A program made the position numbers and the translations under genes. From NCBI GenBank assembly GCA_963555705.1, contig OY743174.1, forward strand, positions 25,485,608 to 25,549,607: a DNA stretch of 64,000 nt, written 5' to 3'. The notes beneath the pieces were generated by a model that was not told the DNA's origin, ran no database searches, and worked only from the letters and a program-made list of their open reading frames with translations. Shown piece by piece: positions 23,171 to 33,730 of the stretch. Positions within the stretch are counted from its first letter, which is position 1, and each line of letters opens with the position of its first letter. Origin of the DNA: Ligustrum vulgare (lineage: Eukaryota; Streptophyta; Magnoliopsida; Lamiales; Oleaceae).

Positions 23171-23720
23171 GCATATGGTATTTTCAAAATGGTAAGTGCA
23201 TATGTGGAATAATATATTCCATTTACGATTTACAATCACTTTAAGTGGAAGCAGGAAAAGAGCCGTTCAAAAAAAAAAAAATGAAAATGAAAATGAAAAC
23301 AGGAAAAGAGCCGTTCAAAAAAAAAAAAAAAAAAAATGAAAATGAAAATGAATGATGAAAGAGTTCAATTAATGTTGAATCACACATTGAAAGAAACTGT
23401 TAAGAAATAGTTAATGTTCAATGCCTTAAATATAGGCTGTCATTGCAGTTTAATATATTTTTTTTCAATTTAAAAGTCTCAGAAGTCGACCCGTAAGATT
23501 CGGTAAAAAGGAAGTTGTTATTTTAAAAAGCTAGACATTCGTATCGTGGATTAAAAATTTATATGTCAACATAATACCCAAATAAGTTGAGAATTTTCAA
23601 GTTCTCTAGCTTATAAGATGCAGAATTTACAATTGCATAGATGATGTAGATAAATCCTAAATAAAATTTCGATTGGTTTAACGTAAAAATCGACAAAATC
23701 TATCTACTGAATACATCGTT
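21771..23720 (+). other. Possible further Helitron start, then AT-rich DNA
   Basis: Right after the CTAG of H-C comes TCGTATATAAAAGTAGAA, which looks like another Helitron 5' end (H-D); no 3' end was found. The remainder is AT-rich without coding. It contains an (AAT)n microsatellite and a short duplicated AAGAGCCGTTCAAAAA block (23256 and 23304). Confidence 0.4.
23109..23169. repeat. (AAT)n microsatellite
   Basis: About 20 uninterrupted ATA/AAT units. Confidence 0.9.
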
Positions 23721-23723
23721 TCT

Positions 23724-23997
23724 ATTAAAATGGATATATTTCATTGGCTCTTCCACGGCTCCGCCCAATTTTTAGATGACAAAAATTACTAGGCAAAACA
23801 GAAAATAATGAAAATTTCGCTACCTGAAGGCTGAGAATTGAGAAACAAACTTTTTTATTAAAATGGATATATTTCATTGGCTCTTCCACGGCTCCGCCCA
23901 ATTTTTAGATGACAAAAATTACTAAGCAAAACAGAAAATAATGAAAACTTCGCTACCTGAAGGCTGAAGGGTGAGAATTGAGAAACAAGCCTTTTTA
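23724..23997. repeat. 133-bp tandem duplication beside the tRNA gene
   Basis: Two nearly identical copies start at ATTAAAATGGATATATTTCA (23724 and 23857). They share GGCTCTTCCACGGCTCCGCC. The second has a small extra GAAGGGT-type insertion near its end. The duplication lies in the 3' flank of the minus-strand tRNA-Ser gene. Confidence 0.88.
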
Positions 23998-24014
23998 AAA
24001 AAAACCAAAAAATT

Positions 24015-24096
24015 CGACGCCTGAGAGATTCGAACTCTCGCGGGGAAACCCCATGTACTTAGCAGGCACACGCCTTAACCACTCGGCCAAAGCGTC
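24015..24096 (-). tRNA. tRNA-Ser-GCT: tRNA-Ser(GCT)
   Basis: The minus strand reads GACGCTTTGGCCGAGTGGTT at the 5' end (A box) and GAGAGTTCGAATCTCTC in the T arm (B box). The 7-bp acceptor stem GACGCTT/AGGCGTC has one G-T pair and discriminator G. The anticodon loop CTGCTAA gives GCT. The long variable arm (ATGGGGTTTCCCCGC) is typical of Ser. At 82 nt with no encoded CCA, it is a nuclear tRNA. Downstream on the minus strand are T-runs (24005-24011 and 23995-24004) suitable for Pol III termination. All stems pair, so it is probably functional; it reads AGC and AGT serine codons. Confidence 0.95.
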
Positions 24097-24140
24097 TGGT
24101 TTATTCAAGGTGACCATTCTAATTTTATTATTCAAGTTTC

Positions 24141-24165
24141 GCCCCCCCCCGGGGGACCTGGGGAC
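24141..24165. repeat. C9/G5 self-complementary tract
   Basis: A run of nine C (24142-24150) is followed directly by GGGGG, then ACCTGGGGAC. It is a GC-only fold-back in very AT-rich DNA, about 45 bp upstream of the tRNA gene. It could be an old insertion scar or a base-call or assembly weakness. Confidence 0.6.
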
Positions 24166-24656
24166 GTTTTTTAATTAAGTTATAATTAAAACCGATAAAT
24201 TAACATAATATACAAAATTTTATTCGATTAGTAGTCTCTAAAACTGAGTCAACTTTATCCTTTCACGTTGGGTCTTGGCCCATGTTTGAAAGTGTTTAAA
24301 CTTTGAAGTATAAATACATCTGGTCAAATCAACAATTGTCCACACACATTTTGTTTTGCTTTTCAATATTACTCATTTGTTCATTACTTGTATGATCGTA
24401 TCTATAATACTAGTCAAGCTCGTACACGAGTAGTTTCTGTAATGTACATTAACAATTAAAATAAACATTTTGTCAAATTATAATTCCTTAATTATTATAT
24501 AATTTTAAAGATGAATTTGTAGATTTTGCGAGCTTCCTGAGTAGTATATTAAAAGGTCGATTTTATCTAAAATATGCATGATTTTGAAAATGACACGAAG
24601 GTTAACTCGTAAAAATAAAATCAAAAAAATGGATTATAAGATTAGGTAACTACAAG

Positions 24657-24660
<4 letters not shown>
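24166..24660. other. AT-rich intergenic stretch
   Basis: There is no coding signal. A CTAG beside the small hairpin CTCGT-AC-ACGAG at 24410-24430 resembles an inverted Helitron end, but I could not pair it with a 5' end. Confidence 0.5.

Positions 24661-24661
<1 letters not shown>

Positions 24662-24692
<31 letters not shown>
24662..24692. repeat. (GA)n microsatellite
   Basis: About 15 GA units. Confidence 0.9.
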
Positions 24693-24696
<4 letters not shown>

Positions 24697-24744
24697 GATG
24701 CACATTCGTCTTATTTAGACTATCGTCTATTAAAAACATTACTT

Positions 24745-25775
24745 TTTTTAGGGTGTATATGTCGAAAATGAGATGAACAAAAGTTGTCTCGTGAAAAAAA
24801 AAAAATGAAAACTATGTTGTTAAGGAACCATTTTAAATGTCTATAACTTTTACTACAATTGGCGATTTTGAAATTCGAAAACAACGTGGTAAATTATTGT
24901 GTGAGAACTTCACATACATATTAAGATCTTTCTATTGCAATTTTATTTGGGGCCTCAAAATTTATCAAACAAAGAAAAAATAAAAAGCAAAATTAAGGGC
25001 AATGACAAATGAAAAGTAAATTCTAGAAAGTCCACTTTATAGTTTTTATAAGCTTTCAAAGTGCTACATTAAAATTTTGGTTTTGTATATGTGAAAAATG
25101 AAACAAAAGTTGATTCATAATAAATGAAAAATATATTATTATGATACCATTTTAAATTGATATAAATTTTCCTACGATTTATGATTTTGTAATTTGAAAA
25201 TAATATGATAAATCACTCTGTAAGACATTAACATTAACATCAAAATCTTGCTATTACGATTTCATTTGAGCTCACAAAGTTGACCAAATGAAGAAAAAAA
25301 AAATGCATAAAGATTTAAAAAGTGGTCTTATGTATGTTGGCCTTATTTTGACAAACTTTATATGTTTTAAAACACAAGTTTGTATTTTTTTTAATCAGCT
25401 ATAAAAAGAAAGTCGAAAAATAGATTTTTAAGGATCGACAATAGCAAGGATTTAAAAAGTGGGTTTTAATTTTTTGGATGCGAGTAGCCTTGTTTTGACA
25501 ATCGTTACGTGTTTTGAAAACGTAACGTTAAAAACTTTGTTTTGTCTAGAGTCCTTATGTTGAGAGTGAGACAAAAGTTGTCTCATGAAAAAAAATGAAA
25601 AATACCTTGTTAAGAGATCATTTTAAATGACTATAACTTTTAATACGATCCACGATTTTGTAATTCGAAAATGATGTTGTAAAGTACAATATAAGAATTT
25701 TACATTTATATCAAGATCTTGCTATTACGATTTCATTTGAGCCCATAAAGTTGATCAAAAGAAGGAAAGCAAAGT
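24745..25775. repeat. Three diverged direct repeats
   Basis: Blocks at about 24745-24995, 25085-25300 and 25545-25775 share, in order, ACAAAAGTTGTCTCGTGA-like, TATAACTTTTACTACGAT-like, GATTTTGTAATTCGAAAA-like and AAGATCTTGCTATTACGATT-like segments. They end with a GAGCCCATAAAGTTGA-like segment. Spacing is about 330 and 460 bp. There is no coding; it looks like an old satellite or triplicated transposon fragment. Confidence 0.65.
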
Positions 25776-26009
25776 AAAGAAAAAAAATGAAAAACAAAAA
25801 ATTACTGTACATGATAAAATACCTTGCCATAAATGCACAATAACTCAAAACTCAATCTTATACGATAGTTAAGATTAAGATTAAGATAAGCAATTTCCAT
25901 ACATGCTTTGAATAAACAGAAAATATATGTTATTCTAACGATTATAATATATGTGGCCCGACGTGTAATATTAGAATTTTTGTAAGTTTGATTAATGGGA
26001 ATATGTCAG

Positions 26010-26740
26010 CAACTAGACCTTATCTGTTGCCCGAATCGAGCAGAGTATGTTGCTCGATTCAGCCACATGTTCGATCGAACATGTGCCTGAATTGGGCAGC
26101 ATGTGAAAATTGGATTTGGTAGATTTTGATAAAAATGTTGGGATATTTTGTGTATGGTGACGCCAAAGAAATAGAATAATTTATATGAAACCCGTACCGA
26201 AAAAAGGACAGAGTAACGACACGGAAACAAGAAGAAGAAAGGAAAAAAGAAGAAATGTGACAAAGTCGAAGCAAGTGTTGAACACTTTGTCCTTAAGTCA
26301 AATTTACCCCACAATGGTGCATATGGTTTATGACAATCGAATCTCAAGATATAACGACTCCTGCTTGTACTTGTAGCACTCCAAAACACAAGCACAACAA
26401 ACCAAAATTATGGCTTTTGTACTCCAAAAAATGAAATGAACAAGAATATCAAAAAATATGCAACAAAATGCAAGAGTTTTTTGAATAATGAAGAGGATAT
26501 AATTATATTGATGTTGCATATCATTGATATGTGCAATAGGACATTCCAAGGGTTCTATTTATAGAGGATGAAGGGTTGTGGACGAAGTGGTGTGAAGCCA
26601 AACCATGCATTACTTCGAAAAGACACAATTTTTCGTAATAACTGTGTGACCGTGCGGTTATAAGTCGTGCGATCGCACGACTTTGTGCGAAAACAGAAAT
26701 ATTGTTTTTGACTTGTGATCGCATGGTTAAACTTCAACGA
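26010..26740 (-). repeat. LTR-like block with two 22-bp perfect palindromes
   Basis: The block holds a perfect palindrome with half-site CACATGTTCGA (26064-26085), a hairpin GAATCGAGCA/TGCTCGATTC (26033-26060), and a perfect palindrome with half-site AAGTCGTGCGA (26662-26683). On the minus strand CTCTATAAATAGAACCC (about 26556-26572) is a good TATA box, followed by an AT-rich leader. This layout resembles a Ty3/gypsy LTR promoter region on the minus strand. I could not define its ends or TSD, so solo LTR is an inference. No reading frame here resembles a known protein. Confidence 0.4.
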
Positions 26741-27400
26741 AAAAATTTTCCCTTCTCCGTAATTTCTCATTCATCCGATATTGGTTTCGAAATGTCAAAT
26801 ATACCCTTAAATGCATGTAGAGAAATCTAAATTCTCTTTCGGGGGCAACATCTACGAGAGGCGCTGCCTGTTTGTGCACCTCAAAGCGGCGAAGTGGCAA
26901 ACTAATTTGTCTAAACGGATTGAGTCGGGTATGAGTATTTGGTCGAAATCGACACGAAGTCACTTTAGTCAGTTTTCAATACTTAACCAATTTCTCGATT
27001 TATTATATATTAAACCAATATTCAACAAAAAAGGGTTAAAATGTGTGGATGGAAATTTGATAAAAATTGTATCCCATGAAATGTATTGTAAGAAATGAGT
27101 TTGTGTGAAAAAATGGATTTTAAGAAACGAGGGTCTAACATAGATTAAGAGCTTGTTTGATCTCGGAGGTTTTGGAGGATTTTTTTTAGTTTTTGGAGAT
27201 TGTGTTGTGTAAAAAAAGTTATTGAAAAGTGTGAAAGTAATAAACCCCACATAAATATGTGGTTGAATTTTAATTTGAGGGGAAAAAAATAAATAAATAA
27301 ATCTTTCGAATGGTTCTAAGACTATGTTTGATCTCGATTATTTTTAACTCATTTTCTTCTACAGTACATGATTTTAACCAAATATTTTAACAATATATAT
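26741..27400. other. Intergenic stretch, nothing recognised
   Basis: A moderately GC-rich patch at 26830-26960 has short open frames on both strands but no recognisable domain. The rest is AT-rich. Confidence 0.5.
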
Positions 27401-27429
27401 ATGCCCCTGCTGGCCACGTGTTTTTTCCA

Positions 27430-27610
27430 TTTTCTTTCCCAATTTTTTCAATAGTGTTTTTACTTCGATGGGACCCACTGAATTTTTCTCCATTAAGCAT
27501 GACATTTTTGAATACTTTTACGAGTTTTTTCCCTACATTTTCAGCATTGTTGTTGACTTTGATGGGACCCACTTCATTTTATCTCCTCTGCGCCTCACAT
27601 TGTTGAATGC
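27430..27610. repeat. About 75-bp diverged tandem duplication
   Basis: Two units contain ATGGGACCCACT (27468 and 27561), each preceded by a TTTTCA-GTTT stretch and followed by a TTGAATRCTTTTAC-like stretch. Short CTGGCC-containing inverted ends near 27410 and 27650 suggest a small MITE-like unit, weakly supported. Confidence 0.45.
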
Positions 27611-27655
27611 TTTTACTGTAGAAAACATGGTTTTCCTCCAAGAACTCGCGGCCAG

Positions 27656-27658
<3 letters not shown>

Positions 27659-27690
<32 letters not shown>
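27659..27690. repeat. (AT)n microsatellite
   Basis: About 16 AT units. Confidence 0.9.
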
Positions 27691-27692
<2 letters not shown>

Positions 27693-27804
27693 CAAATAAA
27701 TTCAAAACTCTTTAACTAAATAATACCATATCAATCATTATTCAAAACCTTTTTTTAAACATATGCGAAATAATTGCAATCAAACATTAGGTTAAATATA
27801 AAAC

Positions 27805-27842
<38 letters not shown>

Positions 27843-28185
27843 TGCCTATATACAGACTCTTTATTAGACATGCAAATAGAATGAAACAACACCATGCACC
27901 AACCATAGACTACAAAAGTAACCAGCAACCACTGCACTCCACAACTTCCAACAATCACCACCATGACACATCACCACTGTCGCCATCCCAATCTGAAACC
28001 CATGCAACCTATACCGTTGACTACCACCACTTACCTCCTTCTATACACGCCACTACAAGTCTACAACCTCACTCTACTTTTACCATTGCTCCTTCTTTTT
28101 ATTTTCCCAGCATCGCTATTGTTGTCATCCCCTTTCCCTCTCCTACACGAATCGGAGGGATAAATTTGTAGGAATATAATTATAT
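27691..28185. other. Intergenic stretch with (ATT)n microsatellite
   Basis: An (ATT)n tract lies at about 27805-27841. The following His/Pro/Ser-rich open frame (27842-28171) has low-complexity composition and no recognisable domain, so I do not call a gene. Confidence 0.5.
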
Positions 28186-28795
28186 TGTTAGGATTTTTCG
28201 AATTCTAATCAACTAATTATGCGTATTAAATCAATAAACATCAACAAGAAACGAAAAAGAACAAGAACAACACAATCTTGGTAACTCAGTTCAGTGCAAT
28301 CGCACTAACGTCTGGGGGCTCAGGATTAAGTCCAATCCACTAGCAAACAACCTTCCAATGAGAGTTACAAGTACAAGAGATCAACCAAAAGTTCGCGCAC
28401 ACGAATTTCTTCTGAAGAAATCAAATAACCGACTCTAATCACGCGAAATCACCGTGCCTATCTATACAAGGATGCCTACAATATAGTCTACAAATGATTC
28501 AAGCTACACCACAAGTAATTTTAAAAGGCAGCAAGAATATCGCTCAAACAGAAGAGTGAAAAGAACTAGAGTCGCACGAGGATGAGAGAGAACAGAGAGT
28601 GTGCGTGAATGAGGCCAAGAGAAAAATGATATATTCATTTCCTAATAATCCCAGCCATTAGATCTTATCTAATGTCCAAAAGTTGGTTGCTATTTATCCC
28701 CCAACTTTTATTTCACGCGCAGTCCTCCAAGTTCAATTGGTTGCCTAAAAGGCCCTTCAAGTATAGTAAACTTCAATTGGGGATCACTTTCTACA
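28186..28795 (-). repeat. C2 3' LTR
   Basis: This 610-bp LTR runs from TGTTAGGATTTTT to TTTCTACA and matches 35039-35620 with moderate divergence. Confidence 0.88.
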
Positions 28796-28849
28796 ATCTC
28801 CACCTTGATCTCCAAATTATTCCCACTCTCACTCTCATGGTTGCTGTAA

Positions 28850-29470
28850 GCAAAGTGTTTTAGGCTTAATCATCACCATCATTGCCCGGTACCTGTAAAA
28901 GTTTAACCAATATTAATATGAAGCAAATATTAACAAGTTCTAAACTTACCAACATTTAAAACTTTTGTACCCATATCAGAAGGATTTGAATCGGTATGAA
29001 CTTTTACTAAATTTACTTCACATGTATCTATCTTTTCTCTAATGAAATGATATTTAACTTCAATATGCTTAGATCTTTCATGATATACAGGATTTTTACA
29101 TGGTAACAAAGAACTTTGACTATCAGTAAAAATGGTAGCAGGTTCATGCAAAACATTCAATTCATTTAAAATCCCTCTAAGCCATATACTTTATTTCATA
29201 GCTTCAGTAATGACTACATATTCAGCCTCAGTACTAGACAAAGTCACAATCGGCTGCAATTGAGACTTCTAGGCAATACAATTATCACCAAATGTGAAGA
29301 GGACTCGGTAGTTGATTTCCCTTGGTCTTTATCACCAGCAAAGTCTGAATCTACATAACCTTTCAAGGTTAACACTTCAAACATTTTCCTACACACTAAT
29401 CCTACTCTCAAAGAACCACTAACGTATCTTAAGAGCCATTTCAACTTAGCCCAATGTGGTTTCCCCAGAT
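28850..29470 (-). pseudogene. C2 RNase H remnant
   Basis: The minus strand reads LGKPHWAKLKWLLRYVSGSL, then GYVDSDFAGDKDQGKSTTE, and after frame changes a run resembling the C-terminal ENPVYHERSKHIEVKYHF region (KNPVYHERSKHIEVKYHFIR) and DMGTKVLNVGKF. These are the copia RNase H landmarks. Several stops make it non-functional. Confidence 0.85.
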
Positions 29471-29841
29471 TAGACAAACATAACAGAACCTATCGCATTA
29501 GCATATGGAATATGCTTCATCTCATTCAATTCTTCCTCAATCTTAGGAGAATGTGCTGATGACAAATTCATGTGAGTAGCCAAAGGAACATTCACAAGTT
29601 TAGCATCTTTCATGCCAAACTTAGATATCACTTTTTCTAGGTATGTCTCTTGAGAAATAGTCAACATATTTTCAGACCTATTTCTATTAATGACCATACT
29701 TAAGATCTTTCTAGCACAGTCTAGATCTTTCATATCAAACTCAGATTTTAAAAGACTCTTCATCCTCATGATCTCACTTTTACTAGGGGTAGTCAGTAAC
29801 ATATCATCTACATATAGAAGTAGGTACACTCCACTTCCATA
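29470..29841 (-). pseudogene. C2 reverse transcriptase, C-terminal part
   Basis: The minus strand runs YGSGVYLLLYVDDMLLTTPS (active-site YVDD), KSLLKSEFDMKDL, and QETYLEKVISKFGMKDAKLV, then stops. Its N-terminal half lies on the other side of the Helitron (31214 onward). Joining 31214 to 29841 restores the frame exactly through NNS-K-YGSG. Confidence 0.9.
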
Positions 29842-31063
29842 TCTTAATATATATAATAATAGTATAGCCGCCAAAAAACCCACACATAGTTTCCCGCCAT
29901 TTTTCCCTGCTATTTTAGGAAACTTTGTAATTTTATTAATTATTTTAATAATTGAATTAGGAAACTTCAATTAATGCAAAATTAATTATAAGTGACATGT
30001 AATAAATGACTTATTGATTGTAAAAAATAAAAAATCTATAAAAAGATCAAATTGTATATTATTTTTATTCTTTTGATAATTATTGTAATATTTTGAGGTA
30101 AAAAAAATATGCAATATAGGTGTCAAATTCATGATCTTAATGAGAAGTTCAATACAAGTTAACAAATGAGAGCAAACTCTAAATATATCATTCTTAAAAT
30201 TGCCTCAAATAATAAATGTAAAAGTTTTACTTATACTTTTTACTTTTTTCAATATCTAATCTTTTTAATTTATCTCATCTAAGACATAAAATGATATTTA
30301 TCATTTCTTACCTAACTTCAATTTGACACAAATGATTAATTTCAAATCTTTTTTCTTATCAAATTAAAAGAAATAATGATATCCGATCTTTCTAAGTAAA
30401 TTCAATTGAATCATTTTAATTTCTACAACTTCAAGTTTCGATAAACTTTTTGATAATTTTGAAATTAATTTTATAAATTTACTCATTTTGTTCATTTATC
30501 TATTTTTTAATTTTTTATAAATTTAAAATAACCTCAATTTGTAAAATATATACTACAGACTTTAACAATTAATTCATTGAATTCTATAGAAAATAAAAAT
30601 ATAAGGTTTTATCAAACTTATTATATTTAAAAATAAAATATAGTCCATACATTTATTTAACATGCACAAAAAATAGTTTTGTGTGTGTGTGTGGGTAACA
30701 TGGTCATTTTCAATAGTTGGTGAAAAATAAAATGTCACATTGTATTTGAAACCATTGAATAGGAGTAAGTTTGATATAAACTATAGAAATTATTTTAAAT
30801 GTGTGATTGAAAGTGAAAGAAAGTAATATCAAAAATAAAATAATTGTCAAATCAATCAATTGAGTGGTATTTTGATTGTATATTGAAAGTGAAAGAAAGT
30901 AATATAAAAAATAAAATAATTGTCAAATTCTTTTTCTTTTTTTCTTTTTTTCTTTTTTTTTTTGATATTTTGATTGTATATTGAATATACAATTTATGCA
31001 TTAAGATAAGAAATCTTATAGGGAGAAATGAAATTAAAAATTATTCACAATTTGTGTATGCAA

Positions 31064-31123
<60 letters not shown>

Positions 31124-31213
31124 TTATTTTGTTATTTTTTTCGGACATTGTATTTTTACAACTTATTCAATAAATATTATTTATTCCGTGCATCGCACGG
31201 GTGCGATTACTAG
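29842..31213 (+). mobile_element. Non-autonomous Helitron inserted in C2 reverse transcriptase
   Basis: The 1372-bp element starts TCTTAATATATATAATAATA then GTATAGCCGCC. It ends with hairpin CCGTGC-ATC-GCACGG (31186-31200) and CTAG (31210-31213). It sits exactly between host A (29841) and T (31214), as Helitrons do, with no TSD. Removing it restores the C2 RT reading frame, which proves both borders. It has no RepHel coding. Related to H-A and H-B at 16-20 kb by termini. It holds an (ATT)n tract at 31066-31123. Confidence 0.95.
31066..31123. repeat. (ATT)n microsatellite
   Basis: About 19 ATT units inside the Helitron. Confidence 0.9.
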
Positions 31214-31830
31214 TTTACTATTATTATAATAAAGGTATGAGTCATATTCACTTCTTCTAAAACCTATCTTAATTAATGGCATAAGAATCAAAACGTTTAT
31301 ACCATTTCCTGGGACTTTGTTTCAAACCATATAAGGATTTCTTAAGTTTGCAAACAAAGTCATTATTTCCCTTCACCTCAAAACCCTGAGGTTCACTCAT
31401 ATAGATATCTTCCTCTAGTTGTCCATGCAGGAAAGCTATCTTAATATCCAATTGTTCCAATTCCCAATTGAATTGAAAACGAAGGTAAGCACCAATCTTA
31501 TGGTCTGGTACTTTATCACAAGAGAAAATATCTCATTATAGTCAATTATTTCCCTTTGGGTGAATCCCTTTGCTACTAACCTAGCCTTATACCTTAAAGG
31601 ATCTCTAGAACTTAATCCCTCCTTTAACTTATAAATCCACTTACATTGGATTATTTTCTATTTCTCAGGTACCTTGACCAACCTCCATTTTTTTATTTTC
31701 ACTTAGAGATTTCATTTCTTCTCTCATTGCCTCTTTCCAATTTTCAGATTTAGGCCCATTCAAAGCTTCCTCATAGGAAGTAGGTTCAACATTCTCAATG
31801 GCTTCACCTAAAACCAAGATAAATTCAATT
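31214..31830 (-). pseudogene. C2 reverse transcriptase, N-terminal part
   Basis: The minus strand shows [32 protein letters not shown] (frame shifts around 31570-31700), [28 protein letters not shown] and KKSLYGLKQSPRKWYKRFD. The frame then breaks near 31275 before GFRRSEYDSYLYYNNS and the Helitron border. All are standard copia RT motifs. Confidence 0.88.
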
Positions 31831-32220
31831 AAATTTTGGAAGGGTTAGGTCTAACCTATCTCATTCCCTATCTCTAACCAATTGGTAATCTTGTATGGTG
31901 GTATCAGTATTTGTGGGATTGGGTAATTCAAGTTCAACTTCAGCATGGGGTTCAACATATCCATCACCTGCATGTTTAGTAGGCACAACTTCATCCTCTC
32001 CTTCTAGAGGAGCAACCGGCTCAGGAGTATCATTATGGGTATAAGTCAACTTGGTTAACTCTACAATATTCTTAGTCCTATTAATACCTTTAGGTTTATC
32101 AGCCTTAACATTATGTTTCTTCAAACAAGGTATCTAAGATTCATTGAACACAACATCCCTGCTATGAATAATTTTTATACCCCGAACTCCTAGCATCCAT
32201 AACCTATACCCTTTTACCCC
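31831..32220 (-). pseudogene. C2 integrase-RT linker
   Basis: An open Pro/Glu/Val-rich stretch (32124-31861) with low similarity value sits where copia elements carry a variable linker. Its position between integrase and RT is the evidence. Confidence 0.65.
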
Positions 32221-33202
32221 CATCAGGATACCCCAATATAACACATTGGTAGCCCTTGGCTCCAATTTACCCTCACTTTGGTGTGCTTATGTAACACATC
32301 CAAATACCCTACTATGGGTAAAATCAGGGGGTTTACCAGTCCACAGTTCTTGTGCAATCTTAAAATTAACAGAACTAGATGAGGATATATTAATAAGGTA
32401 AGCTGCAGTATTAACAGCTTCAGCCCAGAATCCTTTAGCATGGCCTGAACTAATCAACATAAACCTAACCTTATTCATCGAGTTTCTATTCTTTCAACAA
32501 CCCCATTCTGTTGTGGTGTATATTTAACAGTTTTGTGTGTTTCTATCCCCTTCTCCTTACAAAAGTTGTTAAAATCAAAGTTACAAAACTCAAGTCCATT
32601 ATCTATTCTTAAAGTTTTTAACTTTCTTTCCATTCTATTTTTCACAACTTTTAACTAGGCTGTAAATTTGAGAAATATCTCAGATTTAACCTTCAAGGGG
32701 AAAACACATACTTTCCTAGAATAGTCATCAACAAGGGATAGAAAGAATTTGTCCCCACCAGAAGTAGGATGTTTTTCAGGCTCCCATAAATTAGCATGGA
32801 CATAGTCTAGGGGTCTACTAAAATAGTGGAATCCTACCTTGAATGGTACTCTATGTGATTTACCCAATACACATGTCTCGCGAAATATTAAGGGTTCAAT
32901 TACTTCTTTGCCAAGTAATTTGTGTTCACTTAAGAACTTCAACCCTTTATTTCCTATATTTCCCATTCTATTGTGCCACAATTAAGATTTACTCTCAATA
33001 ACGTAAAGGAATTGTAGTTCTGTGAGGACACAACTTCACCTGCAAGATAATACGACCAATTTCTCTTAGGCCCCTTCAAAACTATCATTAAACCCTTCAT
33101 TATCTTCAAAGTATTATTGTCAGACTTAAACACATGTCTCTCATCTTCAAAAATCTCAACGAGATGAGATTCCTTTTTAGACGAGGAACATATCTTTGAC
33201 AT
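32221..33202 (-). pseudogene. C2 pre-integrase and integrase
   Basis: The zinc-binding part reads MWHNRMGNIGNKGLKFL and CVLGKSHRVPF with one Cys replaced (RETCVLGK). The catalytic D is in YVHANLWEP (usually HxDLWGP, so the aspartate is lost). The second D is in RIDNGLEFCN (about 32590-32620) and E in PQQNGVVER. A stop and frame changes follow. A fragment at 33202-32954 continues the region between protease and pre-integrase. Confidence 0.85.
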
Positions 33203-33372
33203 TGTTCATTGCCCTGACAACGCCATCATACATTCTGATAGAAATGTCGCCAATGCCAACAACAGTCTTGGTATTATTATCCCCCATGTATACTTTTCTA
33301 GATTCAATATCCTTGTAGTTATAAAACTAAGACCTAACACGACACATATTTAAAGTGCATCCTGGATCAAGT

Positions 33373-33644
33373 TGTAACGACCCGGCTCCCTCGCTGGGGC
33401 CTCCTCAGTGTTGTACTCATGGTCTTTCCACTCCCCCTGGCTCTCTCCCTGGGGCCTTCTCAATTTGGTCTAATGGTAGCAGGATTCTAAGAATCATTGT
33501 ACTAAACCCCTAGGTACATGGTTCGAATCCCGCGGAAGGTAAAAATCCACTTATGGAGAAGGCCCCAGTGAGGGAGCCAGGGGGAGTGGAAAGACCATGA
33601 GTACGATAAGGAGGAGGCCCCAGCGAAGGAGCCGGGTCGTTACA
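33373..33644. mobile_element. E1: foldback element with tRNA-like core
   Basis: Two 89-bp arms (33373-33461 and 33556-33644) are inverted copies, about 90% alike by eye. The ends read TGTAACGACCCGGCTCC and its complement. Flanks CAAGT (33368-33372) and GAAGT (33645-33649) form a 5-bp TSD with one change. Removing the element and one TSD copy restores the C2 protease frame (WILDPGC). The 94-bp centre holds A-box-like TGGTCTAATGGTAGC (33466) and a perfect B box GGTTCGAATCC (33520-33530). There is no protein coding. It is either a MITE that captured a tRNA-like sequence or a tRNA-derived element with inverted ends. Confidence 0.88.
33466..33532 (+). ncRNA. tRNA-like Pol III promoter region inside E1
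   Basis: A box and B box are spaced about 43 bp apart as in tRNA genes. The anticodon stem-loop is reduced to GATTC-TAA-GAATC and there is no acceptor stem, so this is not a working tRNA. It may still recruit TFIIIC. Confidence 0.5.
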
Positions 33645-33649
33645 GAAGT

Positions 33650-33730
33650 ATCCATTCCTCACTGATGTCATCACTTGATACAGTCATGACATGCAGGCTA
33701 TCTAAGTGTAGACCAACAACAACATTGCTA
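33650..33730 (-). pseudogene. C2 protease (split by E1)
   Basis: The minus strand ends EEWI at E1 and resumes at 33368 as LDPGCTLNMC. The copia protease motif is WILDSGCTxHM, so the catalytic DSG has become DPG. It is inactive. Confidence 0.75.

Noticed and set aside
24410..24430. CTAG beside a CTCGT/ACGAG hairpin, like an inverted Helitron 3' end
   Set aside because: No matching 5' TC end to the right could be found; the hairpin is short.
27842..28171. 109-codon ORF rich in His, Pro and Ser
   Set aside because: Low-complexity composition, no domain, no promoter or conserved context.
33466..33532. Functional tRNA gene inside E1
   Set aside because: A and B boxes exist, but the anticodon arm is shortened and no acceptor stem pairs.
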